From contig NZ_CP139969.1 of NCBI RefSeq assembly GCF_034424645.1, positions 1,054,001 to 1,118,000 on the forward strand: DNA of 64,000 bases, written 5' to 3'. Positions within the stretch are counted from its first letter, which is position 1. Each line of letters opens with the position of its first letter. The position numbers and the translations under genes are program-made. Shown in pieces: positions 18,031-27,037 of this stretch. Below the pieces are notes generated by a model. The model saw only the letters and a list, made by a program, of their open reading frames with translations, searched no databases and was not told the origin of the DNA. Source of the DNA: Bordetella avium. Lineage in GTDB: Bacteria > Pseudomonadota > Gammaproteobacteria > Burkholderiales > Burkholderiaceae_B.

Positions 18031-18779
18031 CGAAGGCGTGCCCGATCCCCGCGAAGCGCTGCGCTGAGTGGGGATTATCTTTTCGGGAGACCGAATGCCG
18101 TTGTGTTTGTGGGCCTTGATCTGGACAAGCATGGCCTTTCGCTGCCCAGGCAGGCCCCGGCAGCGAGATCGCTCCCTGCGCCGAGAGTTCATGCTTGTCG
18201 GGGGCGGCACGCAGGCGGCGACAGATCTTCGACCGACGCTGCGCAGCGTTGAGCAGAGCCCGATTTACGACAATAGGTCTGCGCGGGAGAAAGGCAGGCT
18301 TTTCATGGGCTGTTCGCCAGAGGCAGGCCCTGTGTCGGGCTGGAATAGGGCTTGGCGGTGCTTTACCCTGATCAAAATACATTAATTTAGTAACTAAATA
18401 CGACTTTGGCGCAAAACTTTTGTTGCATCGCAATAGGAGGGGGATTTCCCGCTCTGGCGCCTGAGGCTCAGGATTTTCCCTAGGTTATGAGTAGGACAAA
18501 TGATACGAAATGTGTCTGGCTAATCTTGGTTTGTAGTGCAAGATCGTCTAACATGCTGGCTTCTTCATTGAGTTTCGTTCAATTTTCTTCGTGATGAATT
18601 TCGGGTGATGCCCGAAGTGCTTACGTTGCCATCTGGAAAGCCTGCCCTACGGGCTGCGCTTTCTTCTATGAGTGTCGGTTTGTATTGGCGGTTTTGCCCG
18701 TCTTCCGCACAACCCCCTTAGCTACACGGCATGGTCGGCAGTTTCCGGCTGTGTCCTTGAACCTATGGAGGCAAAAGCC
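18031..18779. other. Long gene-poor region before the betaine/choline transporter
   Basis: About 750 bases without a supportable gene. Short open frames on both strands (for example 18068-18385 on plus) show no domain. The right half is distinctly AT-richer than the surroundings and holds the palindrome at 18385-18399. It probably contains the promoter and control region of the importer genes that begin at 18780. Confidence 0.5.
18385..18399. promoter_or_regulatory. Perfect 15-base palindrome, possible operator
   Basis: ATTTAGTAACTAAAT has perfect seven-base arms around a single central base. It lies in AT-rich DNA about 380 bases before the transporter start. The binding protein is unknown. 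Confidence 0.4.
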
Positions 18780-19775
18780 ATGCGTGTTACCCCCCTGAAA
18801 GCCCTGGCCGCAACGGCCGTTCTTTCTGTGTTCGCTGGCGCAGTTCATGCCGCGCCCCAATGTGAAGTGAAAGGCCCCGTCAAGTTCGGCGGCATGAACT
18901 GGGAATCCAACCTGGTTCTGGTCGATGTCGAGCGTTTCATCCTCGAAAAAGGTTACGGCTGCCAAACCGAAGTGCTGCCTACGGAAACCTTGCCCGCTCT
19001 GGCGGCTCTGGAGCGTGGCGATCTGGACATCAATACCGAGATCTGGCTTAACAGCGTGGCCGATCCCTGGGAAAAGGCCGAAAAAACCGGCAAGGTCAAG
19101 CGGGTGGGCGATCTCTACATGGGAGGGGAGGGCTGGTTTATTCCCCGTTACACGGCCGAACGTTATCCGGAGCTGAAGTCGGCGGCCGATCTGCCTAAGT
19201 TCAAAGACAAGTTCAAAGATCCCGAAGAGCCGGGTAAAGGCCGCTTTTATGGCTGCCCGGCGGGTTGGGGATGCGAGGTCACCAGCAACAACCTGTTCCA
19301 TGCGCTCAAACTGGACGACAGCTTCACGCTGTATTCGCCCGGTACCGGCGCCGCACAGAAGGCGGCGTTGACGTCGGCGTACAAACGCAAGCAGGACGTG
19401 GTGTTTTACTACTGGTATCCGACGCCCTTGGTGGGCTCGATGGACCTGGTAAAGCTTGAAATGCCGCCTTATGACGCGGAAAAGCATAAGTGCCTGACCT
19501 CGCCCAAGTGCGAAAAACCCGAGGCCAGCGCCTATCCCGAGAATCCGGTGTTTACGGCGCTTAATAGCAATTTCGCCAAGAAGGCGCCGCAGTTGACCGA
19601 GTTTTTCTCCAAAGTATCGCTACCGCGTGAGCAGATGGACGAAACGCTTGCACATATGGAGTCCTCCGGCGACGACGCTTCCGAAGTGGCTCAATGGTTC
19701 CTCAAGAACAAGGCTGAAGTCTGGAAGAAGTGGGTGCCCACCGAGGTGGCTGCCCGAGTGCAATCTGCACTTTGA
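18780..19775 (+). CDS. proX: Glycine betaine/choline ABC transporter, substrate-binding protein
   Basis: This is a periplasmic receptor of the OpuAC/ProX family with 331 residues. A signal peptide ends at VFAGAVHA and the mature protein starts near APQCEVKG. Family regions include VDVERFILEKGYGCQTEVLP, the LERGDLDINTEIW stretch, and the aromatic YYWYPTPL that in this family helps line the quaternary-amine site. The start is ATG 18780 with TGGAGG upstream. The permease and ATPase genes follow directly. Whether it binds betaine, choline or proline cannot be decided from sequence alone. Confidence 0.88.
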   Translation: MRVTPLKALAATAVLSVFAGAVHAAPQCEVKGPVKFGGMNWESNLVLVDVERFILEKGYGCQTEVLPTETLPALAALERGDLDINTEIWLNSVADPWEKAEKTGKVKRVGDLYMGGEGWFIPRYTAERYPELKSAADLPKFKDKFKDPEEPGKGRFYGCPAGWGCEVTSNNLFHALKLDDSFTLYSPGTGAAQKAALTSAYKRKQDVVFYYWYPTPLVGSMDLVKLEMPPYDAEKHKCLTSPKCEKPEASAYPENPVFTALNSNFAKKAPQLTEFFSKVSLPREQMDETLAHMESSGDDASEVAQWFLKNKAEVWKKWVPTEVAARVQSAL

Positions 19776-19859
19776 TGTTCCAGCGGTCCCCCCGTGCTCA
19801 TGCCTCACGCATGATCTGGCGCGGCGGGGCCGCAGTCTTTCTCCAAAAGGAGCTGTTTG

Positions 19860-20717
19860 ATGTTTCCTGAATGGATACCCGCCAAAGCTGTGCGCGGGGC
19901 AATCGACGGTTTCGTCGATCATCTGGTTACGAATTACGCCGATACCCTTGAAGCCCTGGCCAGTCCGGTGCTCAAGGTGCTGATCTGGCTTGAACAACTG
20001 CTGCGCACGTCGCCCTGGTGGTCTGTCGTGCTGGCCACCATCGTCATCGCCTGGCTGGTGAGCCGGCGTATCGGCTTTAGCCTGGCCATGGGGGCGCTGC
20101 TGTGCGTGCTGGGTTTACTTGGCCTGTGGGATGCCGGGATGCAGACGCTGGCGCTGATGATCATGGCCGCCGGGCTTTCGGTGATGATCGGTATCCCGGT
20201 GGGGATCGTGATGGCGCGTGTGAACTGGTTGCGCTCGATCATGTTGCCGGTGCTGGACGTGATGCAGACCATGCCGAGTTTTGTTTATCTGATTCCGGTT
20301 GTCATGCTGTTTGGCCTGGGCAAAATCCCCGCCCTGATCGCCACGGTGATCTATGCCGTCCCGCCCTTGATCCGCCTCACTGATCTGGGCATCCGCTTGG
20401 TGGACAGAGAGGTGCTTGAGGCGTCTCGTGCCTTCGGCGCCAATTCGCGCCAACAATTATTCGGCGTGCAACTGCCGCTGGCTTTGCCCAATATCATGGC
20501 TGGCGTGAACCAGACCACGATGATGGCGCTTTCGATGGTGGTCATCGCGTCCATGATTGGTGCGCGTGGGCTGGGCTATGAGGTGTTGCTGGGTATCAAT
20601 CGTCTGGAAGTCGGCCGTGGCCTGGTGGCAGGGCTGGGCATTGTGGTGCTGGCAGTGCTGTTCGACCGCATCACGCAATCGTATGGGCAGCGCGTGCGGG
20701 TAGGAGGCCAGCGATGA
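19860..20717 (+). CDS. proW: Glycine betaine/choline ABC transporter, permease
   Basis: This 285-residue inner-membrane permease has several hydrophobic helices. The cytoplasmic EAA-type loop EASRAFGANSRQQLFGVQLP docks the ATPase. The sequence VMQTMPSFVYLIPVVMLFGLG is characteristic of the ProW/OpuAB family. The start is ATG 19860, with AAAAGGAG upstream; a TTG directly before it is also in frame. The stop overlaps the ATPase start (ATGA). The long N-terminal extension of E. coli ProW is missing. Confidence 0.92.
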   Translation: MFPEWIPAKAVRGAIDGFVDHLVTNYADTLEALASPVLKVLIWLEQLLRTSPWWSVVLATIVIAWLVSRRIGFSLAMGALLCVLGLLGLWDAGMQTLALMIMAAGLSVMIGIPVGIVMARVNWLRSIMLPVLDVMQTMPSFVYLIPVVMLFGLGKIPALIATVIYAVPPLIRLTDLGIRLVDREVLEASRAFGANSRQQLFGVQLPLALPNIMAGVNQTTMMALSMVVIASMIGARGLGYEVLLGINRLEVGRGLVAGLGIVVLAVLFDRITQSYGQRVRVGGQR

Positions 20718-21952
20718 GCAAGATTGAAGTCAAGAATATCTACAAGATCTTTGGTCCTCATCCAAAGCAATGCCTGCAGGCTGCGCAGGATGGCGTCAGC
20801 AAAGAAGCTTTGCTGGCCGAAACGGGGCACACCCTGGGTCTGCGCAATATCAGCCTGTCGATCGAAGAAGGCAGCATCTTCGTCATCATGGGGCTGTCGG
20901 GTTCCGGGAAATCCACCTTGATTCGCCATTTCAATCGTCTGATCGAGCCGAGCGCCGGGCAGATCTTGGTCGATGGGGTGGATGTGGTCAGCCTTAACAA
21001 GCGCGATCTGGAAACATTCCGCCAGAAGAAAATGAGTATGGTGTTTCAGCGCTTTGGCCTGTTTCCGCACCGCACGGTGCTGGATAACGCGGCCTATGGA
21101 CTGGCCGTGCAGGGGGTGTCGCGCGCCGAACGCGAACAGCGTGCTCGCCATTGGTTGGAGCAGGTGGGTCTGAGTGGTTTCGAGTCCCAGCATCCCCATC
21201 AGCTTTCGGGGGGGATGCAGCAGCGCGTCGGCTTGGCGCGAGCGCTGGCCACTGACGCCGAAATCCTCTTGATGGATGAGGCTTTTTCCGCGCTCGATCC
21301 CCTGATCCGCCGTGAGATGCAAGATCATTTGCTGCAATTGCAGGCCAAACTCAACAAGACGATAGTATTCATCACGCACGATCTTGATGAGGCCTTGCGC
21401 CTGGGCAACCGCATTGCGATTCTCAAGGATGGGGAGCTGGTGCAGGAGGGCACGCCGGAAGATATTCTGCTCAGCCCGGCTGATGATTATGTTCAGGCCT
21501 TTCTTCAGGACGTGAATCGCACCAAGGTCTTGAACGCCGCGCATGCGGTCAATCCGGCGCGTTTGACCCTGACCATGCGCTCGCGTCCCGGCCATGCCTT
21601 GGATCGCATGCGGGCGCTTAGTTACGAGTATGCGCCTGTGCTGGATGGTAAGCGGCTTGCCGGTGTCCTGACTGAAGCGGCGGCCTTGCAGGCCCAGAGC
21701 GAGGGCGCGCGAGACGTATCCCGTTATGTCGAGGACCTGGCCTCCGTGCCTGCGACGGCAGGCCTCGATGAGGTGTTGCAGCATCTGGTGCATAGCGACC
21801 AGCCTGTGGCCGTGACGGGCGAGGATGATGAGTTCATCGGCATGTTGTCACGCAAAAAAGTCGTCGATCTGGTCGCTCCGGTTGTGGCCGACAACAACGA
21901 GGCCGCCGCGCAGGCTCTGGAGGCTGCCGCCGAGCCCGAGGGGCGCAACTGA
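20714..21952 (+). CDS. proV: Glycine betaine/choline ABC transporter, ATPase
   Basis: This 412-residue ATPase energises the importer. It has Walker A GLSGSGKST near residue 60, a family-specific N-terminal part before it (KIFGPHPKQCLQ), the signature LSGGMQQRVGLARAL, and Walker B ILLMDEAFSALDP. The C-terminal 150 residues form a tandem CBS-like regulatory domain (DRMRALSYEYAPVLDGKR; GLDEVLQHLVHSDQPVAV), the ionic-strength sensor in OpuA/ProV. ATG 20714 overlaps the permease stop. The gene is complete. Confidence 0.93.
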   Translation: MSKIEVKNIYKIFGPHPKQCLQAAQDGVSKEALLAETGHTLGLRNISLSIEEGSIFVIMGLSGSGKSTLIRHFNRLIEPSAGQILVDGVDVVSLNKRDLETFRQKKMSMVFQRFGLFPHRTVLDNAAYGLAVQGVSRAEREQRARHWLEQVGLSGFESQHPHQLSGGMQQRVGLARALATDAEILLMDEAFSALDPLIRREMQDHLLQLQAKLNKTIVFITHDLDEALRLGNRIAILKDGELVQEGTPEDILLSPADDYVQAFLQDVNRTKVLNAAHAVNPARLTLTMRSRPGHALDRMRALSYEYAPVLDGKRLAGVLTEAAALQAQSEGARDVSRYVEDLASVPATAGLDEVLQHLVHSDQPVAVTGEDDEFIGMLSRKKVVDLVAPVVADNNEAAAQALEAAAEPEGRN

Positions 21953-22147
21953 GTTCGGGCTGTTGCAAGGTCTGGCCGTTCCCGGCTAGGGGCGAGGCGG
22001 CTTTGCCCGGATCGCGCTGTTCTTAGCATGCCAGGGATGTCCCTGGCCCTGGGAGGACGGGGCTGCCGGAAAGCGGGTGCGAATGCCGGCCCAAGAATAC
22101 TTGGCTACCATCGGCGATTTAGGTTTTTCTTATCGAGCCGCTGCGCC

Positions 22148-22642
22148 ATGACTTTCGACATTTCCTTTCGCCAGGCCAGGCCTGAAGACGCCGATCGTTG
22201 CTATGAGATCGAGATAGCCGCCTACGAAGGTGATGAGGCGGCGACACGCGAGAAAATCGCCTTGCGCATCGATCAGTGTCCGCAAGGCTTCTTGATCATG
22301 GAAAGGGCAGGCCGGATCATGGGTTTTATCAATTCCGGTTGCGCCCACGACGTGGTCATGTCGGATGAAGCGTTCAAGCAGTTGCTCGGCCATGACCCGG
22401 AGGCGGTCAACGTTGTGATCATGTCCGTCGTGCTTGATCCGGCAGAGCAGGGCCGGGGCTATTCAACACGCTTGATGGCGACTTTTGTCCAGAGGATGCG
22501 AGATCAGGGCAAGGCGACGATTCATCTGATGTGCAAGGCGCATCATATTGAGCTGTACCGCAGGTTTGGCTATCAATATGTTAAGCCGTCTGAGTCGGAT
22601 CATGGCGGCATGGCCTGGCACGAAATGCTGATGGTGCTATAA
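22148..22642 (+). CDS. GNAT family N-acetyltransferase
   Basis: This 164-residue acetyltransferase has the GNAT motif VVLDPAEQGRGYSTRLMATF (residues about 97-116) and the closing HHIELYRRFGYQY. I use ATG 22148, where similarity to the fold begins (MTFDISFRQARPEDADR); an upstream start at 22028 adds unrelated residues. The substrate is unknown. It stands alone on plus between the transporter and the thiolase. Confidence 0.85.
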   Translation: MTFDISFRQARPEDADRCYEIEIAAYEGDEAATREKIALRIDQCPQGFLIMERAGRIMGFINSGCAHDVVMSDEAFKQLLGHDPEAVNVVIMSVVLDPAEQGRGYSTRLMATFVQRMRDQGKATIHLMCKAHHIELYRRFGYQYVKPSESDHGGMAWHEMLMVL

Positions 22643-22773
22643 ACGTCGACCGCTGCTCACATAGTGGCCTTTCTATGATGTATTCCAAGTGAGCGATGAC
22701 GGTCTGACGGCACTATAGTTAGCGTGTTCAGCAGACTGCCGTCTTACAACATCCATCTTCAAGGACGAACATT

Positions 22774-23955
22774 ATGAAAGAGGTCATCATTGCCGCAGGC
22801 GTGCGTACCGCAATCGGAGATTTCGGGGGCGCGTTGAAAGACGTGACGCCCTGTGATCTCGGCACGACCGTAATCCGGGAAGCGCTCAACCGCGCCGGTG
22901 TCCGGGGAGATGAGGTCGGGCATGTCGCCGTTGGTCATGTGATCAACACCGAAGCGCGTGATATGTATCTGTCGCGCGTGGCTGCGATCAACGCGGGCAT
23001 AGGCAAGGAAACGCCGGCTTTCAATGTTAACCGGCTGTGTGGTTCCGGTCTGCAGGCCGTCGTGTCGGCAGCGCAAGGCATTATGCTGGGCGACGCCGAA
23101 ATTGCCGTGGCGGCAGGTGCCGAGAGTATGAGCCGTGCGCCTTATATCGCTCCTTCCCAGCGCTGGGGCGCGCGCATGGGAGATAGCGTGATGATCGATA
23201 TGATGACCGGTGCGCTCACCGACCCGTTCGGACGCATGCATATGGGCGTGACTGCCGAGAATGTGGCAGCCCGCTTCGGTGTCAGCCGCGCCGACCAGGA
23301 TGCGCTGGCGGTCGAGTCACATCGCCGTGCCAGCGCGGCCATCGCAGCAGGCTATTTCAAGGACCAGATTGTTCCGGTCACGATCAAGACGCGTAAGGGT
23401 GAGGTCGTCTTTGAGCGGGATGAGCATGTGCGCGACGACGTCACGGCTACAGACCTCGGCCGTCTCAAGCCGGTATTCCAGAAAGAAAGTGGAACGGTGA
23501 CGGCGGGCAATGCTTCGGGCTTGAACGATGGCGCCGCCGCACTGGTGCTGATGGAGCGCAGCGTCGCCGAGCGGCGCGGCGTCAAGCCGCTGGCCCGGCT
23601 GGTGGCTTATGCCCATGCCGGTGTCGATCCGGAAATCATGGGCATTGGCCCGGTTCCTGCGACACAGGCCGTGCTAAAGCGTGCAGGCCTGACTGTGGAT
23701 CAGCTTGATGTGATCGAGGCCAATGAAGCATTCGCCGCTCAGGCCTGTGCCGTGACGCGCGAACTCAAGCTCGACCCGGCCAAGGTCAATCCCAATGGCA
23801 GCGGTATCAGTCTGGGCCACCCCATCGGTGCAACTGGCGCCATCATTACTGTCAAGGCGCTGTATGAGTTGCAGCGGGTGCAGGGCCGCTATGCGCTGGT
23901 GACGATGTGCATCGGCGGCGGCCAAGGTATCGCCGCCGTGTTCGAGCGTCTCTGA
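22774..23955 (+). CDS. bktB: Acetyl-CoA acetyltransferase / beta-ketothiolase (BktB-like)
   Basis: This 393-residue thiolase II condenses two acyl-CoA molecules or cleaves beta-ketoacyl-CoA. The acylated Cys lies in NRLCGSGLQAVVSAAQG, the His in SGISLGHPIGATGA, and the second Cys in TMCIGGGQG. The long loop SRAPYIAPSQRWGARMGD is like that of Ralstonia BktB, which accepts longer acyl chains and feeds polyhydroxyalkanoate synthesis. The start is ATG 22774 with AAGGACG upstream. It is monocistronic and converges on the gamma-glutamyltransferase gene with an 11-base gap. The symbol rests on similarity recalled from memory. Confidence 0.9.
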   Translation: MKEVIIAAGVRTAIGDFGGALKDVTPCDLGTTVIREALNRAGVRGDEVGHVAVGHVINTEARDMYLSRVAAINAGIGKETPAFNVNRLCGSGLQAVVSAAQGIMLGDAEIAVAAGAESMSRAPYIAPSQRWGARMGDSVMIDMMTGALTDPFGRMHMGVTAENVAARFGVSRADQDALAVESHRRASAAIAAGYFKDQIVPVTIKTRKGEVVFERDEHVRDDVTATDLGRLKPVFQKESGTVTAGNASGLNDGAAALVLMERSVAERRGVKPLARLVAYAHAGVDPEIMGIGPVPATQAVLKRAGLTVDQLDVIEANEAFAAQACAVTRELKLDPAKVNPNGSGISLGHPIGATGAIITVKALYELQRVQGRYALVTMCIGGGQGIAAVFERL

Positions 23956-23966
23956 ACTCTCGTCGT

Positions 23967-25547
23967 TCAGCGGCGCTGGTGTTCCGCCAGCGCCGTATCG
24001 CCCCAGGGAGACATGATTTCGGTGCATCCCTGGTTGCCGCCCGCGTCGTGTTGAACGCCGGCCGGGCAGGCATAGGCAAAGGGGTAGACGCCACGCCGGG
24101 CCAGCTCGTGCGGAAAGCGGCCCGCCAGCGCGGCAACGCTCAGTTCGCCCAAGGCCGGGTCGATAATCAGCGAGCCGGTGCTGGCGTCGATCCGCGGATG
24201 GTGGAAGGCTTCTTCGAGCGACATGCCGTAGTCCATCAGGAATGACGTGAGTTGCAGCACGGCGGGCAGAATTTTGCGTCCGCCTGATGCGCCGATGGCG
24301 AATCGACGTCCGTCCGTGCTGCCTATGACCGGGCAGATATTCATCAGGCAGCGTTTGTCTGGGGCCAGCGAATTGGGCTTTCCGGGCTCGGGGTCGAACC
24401 ACATGATGCCGTTGTTGAGCAGCATTCCTGTCGAGGGCGAGACAATGTGCGAACCAAAGGCCGAGAGCAGGGTCTGCGTGACCGAGCACATATTGCCTTG
24501 ACGGTCTACGACACTGAAATGCGTGGTGCAGGCCGGCGCGCGGGGATCTTCGTTGTCGCCCATATGCTGTAAGCGCCATTGGTACTCGTCCAGCAGTACC
24601 TGGGCATAGGCCTCGAAGGCGGCGCTGCCGGGGCGGCCTTCCGGGCGTAGCACGTTTTCAAGGCGGTGCAGGCAGCGCGCGAGGTTGGGGCCCGCCGTCA
24701 TTTGCGGTGTGGCGTATACCGTGCCGCCACGATAGGGGATGGCCAGAGGCTCCAGCCATTGCGCTTCGTAGGTTTGCAGGTCGGCCAGCGACAGCCGACC
24801 GCCCTTTGCCTGTATGTCCCGTGCCAGCGCGCGGCCGATATCGCCGCCATAGAGCGCCTGTGCGCCTTCTTCCGCCAGTTGCCGCAGGGTTTGCGCCGCT
24901 TGCTGGAAGTTCAGCCGCGCCCCTGCCGTGGCCGTCCAGCCGCTGGCCTTGGGCCAGCATCCGTCATCGAGAAACAGGGCGGCGGCGTCAGGGTCGCGAG
25001 CCAGCCAACGCGCCGACCCCGCGATCATGAGCGTGGTGTACCAATCGATGAGCGGACCCTCTTCGGCCAACGCGATGGCGTCTTGCAGTGTGTCGCGCCA
25101 GGGCAGTCTGCCGTAAGCTTTGTGGGCGGCCGCCATGCCGGCCACCGTGCCTGGTACGGCCACGGCGGTGGCGCCGCGGCAATTGCGGTCATCGATGACG
25201 GCGGGCCAAGGAAACAAATCGGCCGAGACGCGGCCGTCGCTCGCCAGAGGATAGTCGGTGGGGTCCAGCGCGGCCGGTGAGCGCATGCCAAAGTGCACGA
25301 CATGGGCTTTCTGCGTGTCGGCGCGGTAGATCACCATCGCACCGCCCCCCATCGGGCCGCTCATCCAGGGTTCCGCCACGCCCGCAGCGAACGAAGTGGC
25401 CACGGCCGCATCGACGGCATCGCCGCCTGCGGCAAGGATGGCGGCGCCTGCCTCGGCGGCTTTACGATGTTGCGATGCCACGACGCCGTCGGCGCTGCGC
25501 AGCACGATCTTGCGAGTGAGCTGGGTGTTCGAAAAGTTATCGCGCAT
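23967..25547 (-). CDS. Gamma-glutamyltransferase family protein
   Basis: This 526-residue Ntn-hydrolase resembles gamma-glutamyltranspeptidase, which cleaves glutathione-type amides. It matches in ASQHRKAAEAGAAILAAGGD near the N-terminus and in the small-subunit start TTHFSVVDRQGNM, where the Thr is the autoproteolytic nucleophile. I see no obvious signal peptide, so it may be cytoplasmic like the YwrD class rather than periplasmic Ggt. The start is ATG 25547. It is divergent from the spermidine-synthase-like gene with only 37 bases between the starts. Confidence 0.85.
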   Translation of the reverse strand: MRDNFSNTQLTRKIVLRSADGVVASQHRKAAEAGAAILAAGGDAVDAAVATSFAAGVAEPWMSGPMGGGAMVIYRADTQKAHVVHFGMRSPAALDPTDYPLASDGRVSADLFPWPAVIDDRNCRGATAVAVPGTVAGMAAAHKAYGRLPWRDTLQDAIALAEEGPLIDWYTTLMIAGSARWLARDPDAAALFLDDGCWPKASGWTATAGARLNFQQAAQTLRQLAEEGAQALYGGDIGRALARDIQAKGGRLSLADLQTYEAQWLEPLAIPYRGGTVYATPQMTAGPNLARCLHRLENVLRPEGRPGSAAFEAYAQVLLDEYQWRLQHMGDNEDPRAPACTTHFSVVDRQGNMCSVTQTLLSAFGSHIVSPSTGMLLNNGIMWFDPEPGKPNSLAPDKRCLMNICPVIGSTDGRRFAIGASGGRKILPAVLQLTSFLMDYGMSLEEAFHHPRIDASTGSLIIDPALGELSVAALAGRFPHELARRGVYPFAYACPAGVQHDAGGNQGCTEIMSPWGDTALAEHQRR

Positions 25548-25584
25548 CTTTTTGTCTCCAGTTGGCTATCGCTACAATGCCCGG

Positions 25585-26355
25585 ATGTCCCGACGTAATC
25601 AACCTTCTGTTCTCGATCAGCCCTCTCTGTCAGAGGCCGATGGCGTGCGCTATCTCCATTTCGGCAGCGAATGGGTCCAGGGCGCCATGCGCATTAAAAA
25701 CCCTGCCGAGCTGGTTCTGGAATACACCGCTCAGATGATGGCCTGGCTGTTGTTTCTGGAGCCGCCGCGCGAGCAGTCCATCGGGCTGCTGGGGCTGGGG
25801 GCGGGATCGCTGACCCGTTTCTGCCTGAAGCACACGCGCAGCACACTCGACGTGGTCGAGTGGAATCCGCAGGTCACGGCGGTCTGCCAGATGTTTTTCA
25901 AACTGCCCACGCCAGCCCGTCTGTCGGTGCACCATGAGGACGCTGCGGTCTGGGTGGCGGATCCGATCAATGCCGGGCGCAGCCCGGTGCTGATGGTGGA
26001 TCTCTATGACGCCAAGGCGGAAGGCCCGGTGCGTGACAGCGTGACCTTTTATCGTGATTGCCGACGGGTGTTGGGCGAAGTCGGCGTCCTGGCAGTCAAC
26101 CTATTCGGTCGCCACGACAGTTTTGGGCGCAATATCGATAATCTGTCCAAGGCTTTTGATGATCGCATCGTGCTGTTGCCCGAGATCGACGCGGGCAATC
26201 AAATCGTGCTGGCCTTCTCCGGCCCTCTCTTGGCGGTGACGCCAGCCGAGCTGTTGGCGCGCGCCGAGGAGGTGGAGTCGCAATATGGTTTGCCGGCACG
26301 GCGCTGGGCGCGTTCGCTGGTTGGCCATGCGGTCAATGGCATGCTGCATTTCTGA
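25585..26355 (+). CDS. Spermidine-synthase-like (SpeE-fold) methyltransferase-type protein
   Basis: This 256-residue protein has the Rossmann motif LLGLGAGSLTRFCLK near residues 71-85, the acidic VVEWNPQVTAVCQMFF and a central MVDLYDAKAEGP, which is the layout of aminopropyltransferase relatives. Without a speD or speA neighbour it need not make spermidine; many such proteins in Burkholderiales are unassigned. The start is ATG 25585 (MSRRNQPSVL). The frame is open further upstream, but that part is antisense to the transferase gene. No strong Shine-Dalgarno site is visible. Confidence 0.78.
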   Translation: MSRRNQPSVLDQPSLSEADGVRYLHFGSEWVQGAMRIKNPAELVLEYTAQMMAWLLFLEPPREQSIGLLGLGAGSLTRFCLKHTRSTLDVVEWNPQVTAVCQMFFKLPTPARLSVHHEDAAVWVADPINAGRSPVLMVDLYDAKAEGPVRDSVTFYRDCRRVLGEVGVLAVNLFGRHDSFGRNIDNLSKAFDDRIVLLPEIDAGNQIVLAFSGPLLAVTPAELLARAEEVESQYGLPARRWARSLVGHAVNGMLHF

Positions 26356-26479
26356 CAAAAAGCGAATCGGTCCGGACCGAAGGGGGCGTGGAGGTTCTGC
26401 GGGCCTGAGTCACCTACACTGATTCAGGCTAGGTCAGATCCACACCTTGGCGCTACTTCTTTTTCGGGAGGATAGGTTT

Positions 26480-27004
26480 ATGAAATTGCTTGTGCAATCA
26501 AGCTTGTGTGCAGCCTTGCTGGCGCTCGCCGGCGGTGCGATGGCCCAGACTGTCGATATGTATGTCGCGGGACCGGACGGACCGCAACAGAAGGTGGGCA
26601 CCATCCAGATTGAGCAAAACAAATATGGCGCCTTGCTTATTCCCAAGCTTGCCGGTCTGCCGCCGGGGGTGCATGGTTTCCATCTGCATGAAAAACCTTC
26701 TTGCGACCCCAGCATGGTTGATGGCAAACCGGTCCCGGCCGGAGGGGCAGGCGGGCACTGGGACCCTCAAAACACGCATGCGCACAAGGGCCCTTATGAT
26801 GATCATGGTCATAAGGGAGATTTGCCAGCCCTCTATGTCACAGCGGACGGCAAGGCGGAAGTTCCCGTGCTGGCACCCCGTCTGAAGGCAAGCGATTTTC
26901 CCGGACACGCCTTGATGATTCACCTCGGGGGGGATAACTACAGCGACCATCCCCACGCCTTGGGCGGCGGCGGGGCGCGCATCGTCTGCGGTGTCGTGAA
27001 ATAA
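26480..27004 (+). CDS. sodC: Superoxide dismutase [Cu-Zn], periplasmic
   Basis: SodC dismutates superoxide in the periplasm. The protein has 174 residues, with a signal peptide MKLLVQSSLCAALLALAGGA ending at AMAQ. Copper ligands sit in GVHGFHLHE, the zinc loop with His and Asp ligands is GGHWDPQNTHAHKGPYDDHG followed by HKGDLPAL, and GGGGARIVCGV holds the disulfide Cys near the C-terminus. The start ATG 26480 has GGGAGGAT upstream. It stands alone, and its terminator region overlaps the end of an opposing pseudogene. Confidence 0.95.
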   Translation: MKLLVQSSLCAALLALAGGAMAQTVDMYVAGPDGPQQKVGTIQIEQNKYGALLIPKLAGLPPGVHGFHLHEKPSCDPSMVDGKPVPAGGAGGHWDPQNTHAHKGPYDDHGHKGDLPALYVTADGKAEVPVLAPRLKASDFPGHALMIHLGGDNYSDHPHALGGGGARIVCGVVK

Positions 27005-27014
27005 CTTTCCTGTA

Positions 27015-27037
27015 GGCCGCGCCTTCAGGCGCTGGCC
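27015..27037 (+). terminator. Possible hairpin after sodC
   Basis: GGCCGCGCC and GGCGC-T-GGCC pair with one bulged T across a TTCA loop, ten bases past sodC. No U-run follows. It also covers the 3-prime end of the opposing pseudogene. Confidence 0.4.

Noticed and set aside
18068-18385. 105-codon open frame on plus upstream of the betaine importer
   Set aside because: There is no ribosome binding site of note and no recognisable motif. I kept the region as non-coding.
17669-18433. Open frame on minus overlapping the cfa end
   Set aside because: The composition is low-complexity Arg/Pro/Ala, it overlaps a well-supported gene, and no start signal or domain is seen.
22030-22047. Hairpin GCCAGGGA/TCCCTGGC after the betaine importer
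   Set aside because: The loop has two bases and no U-run follows, so I do not call it a terminator.
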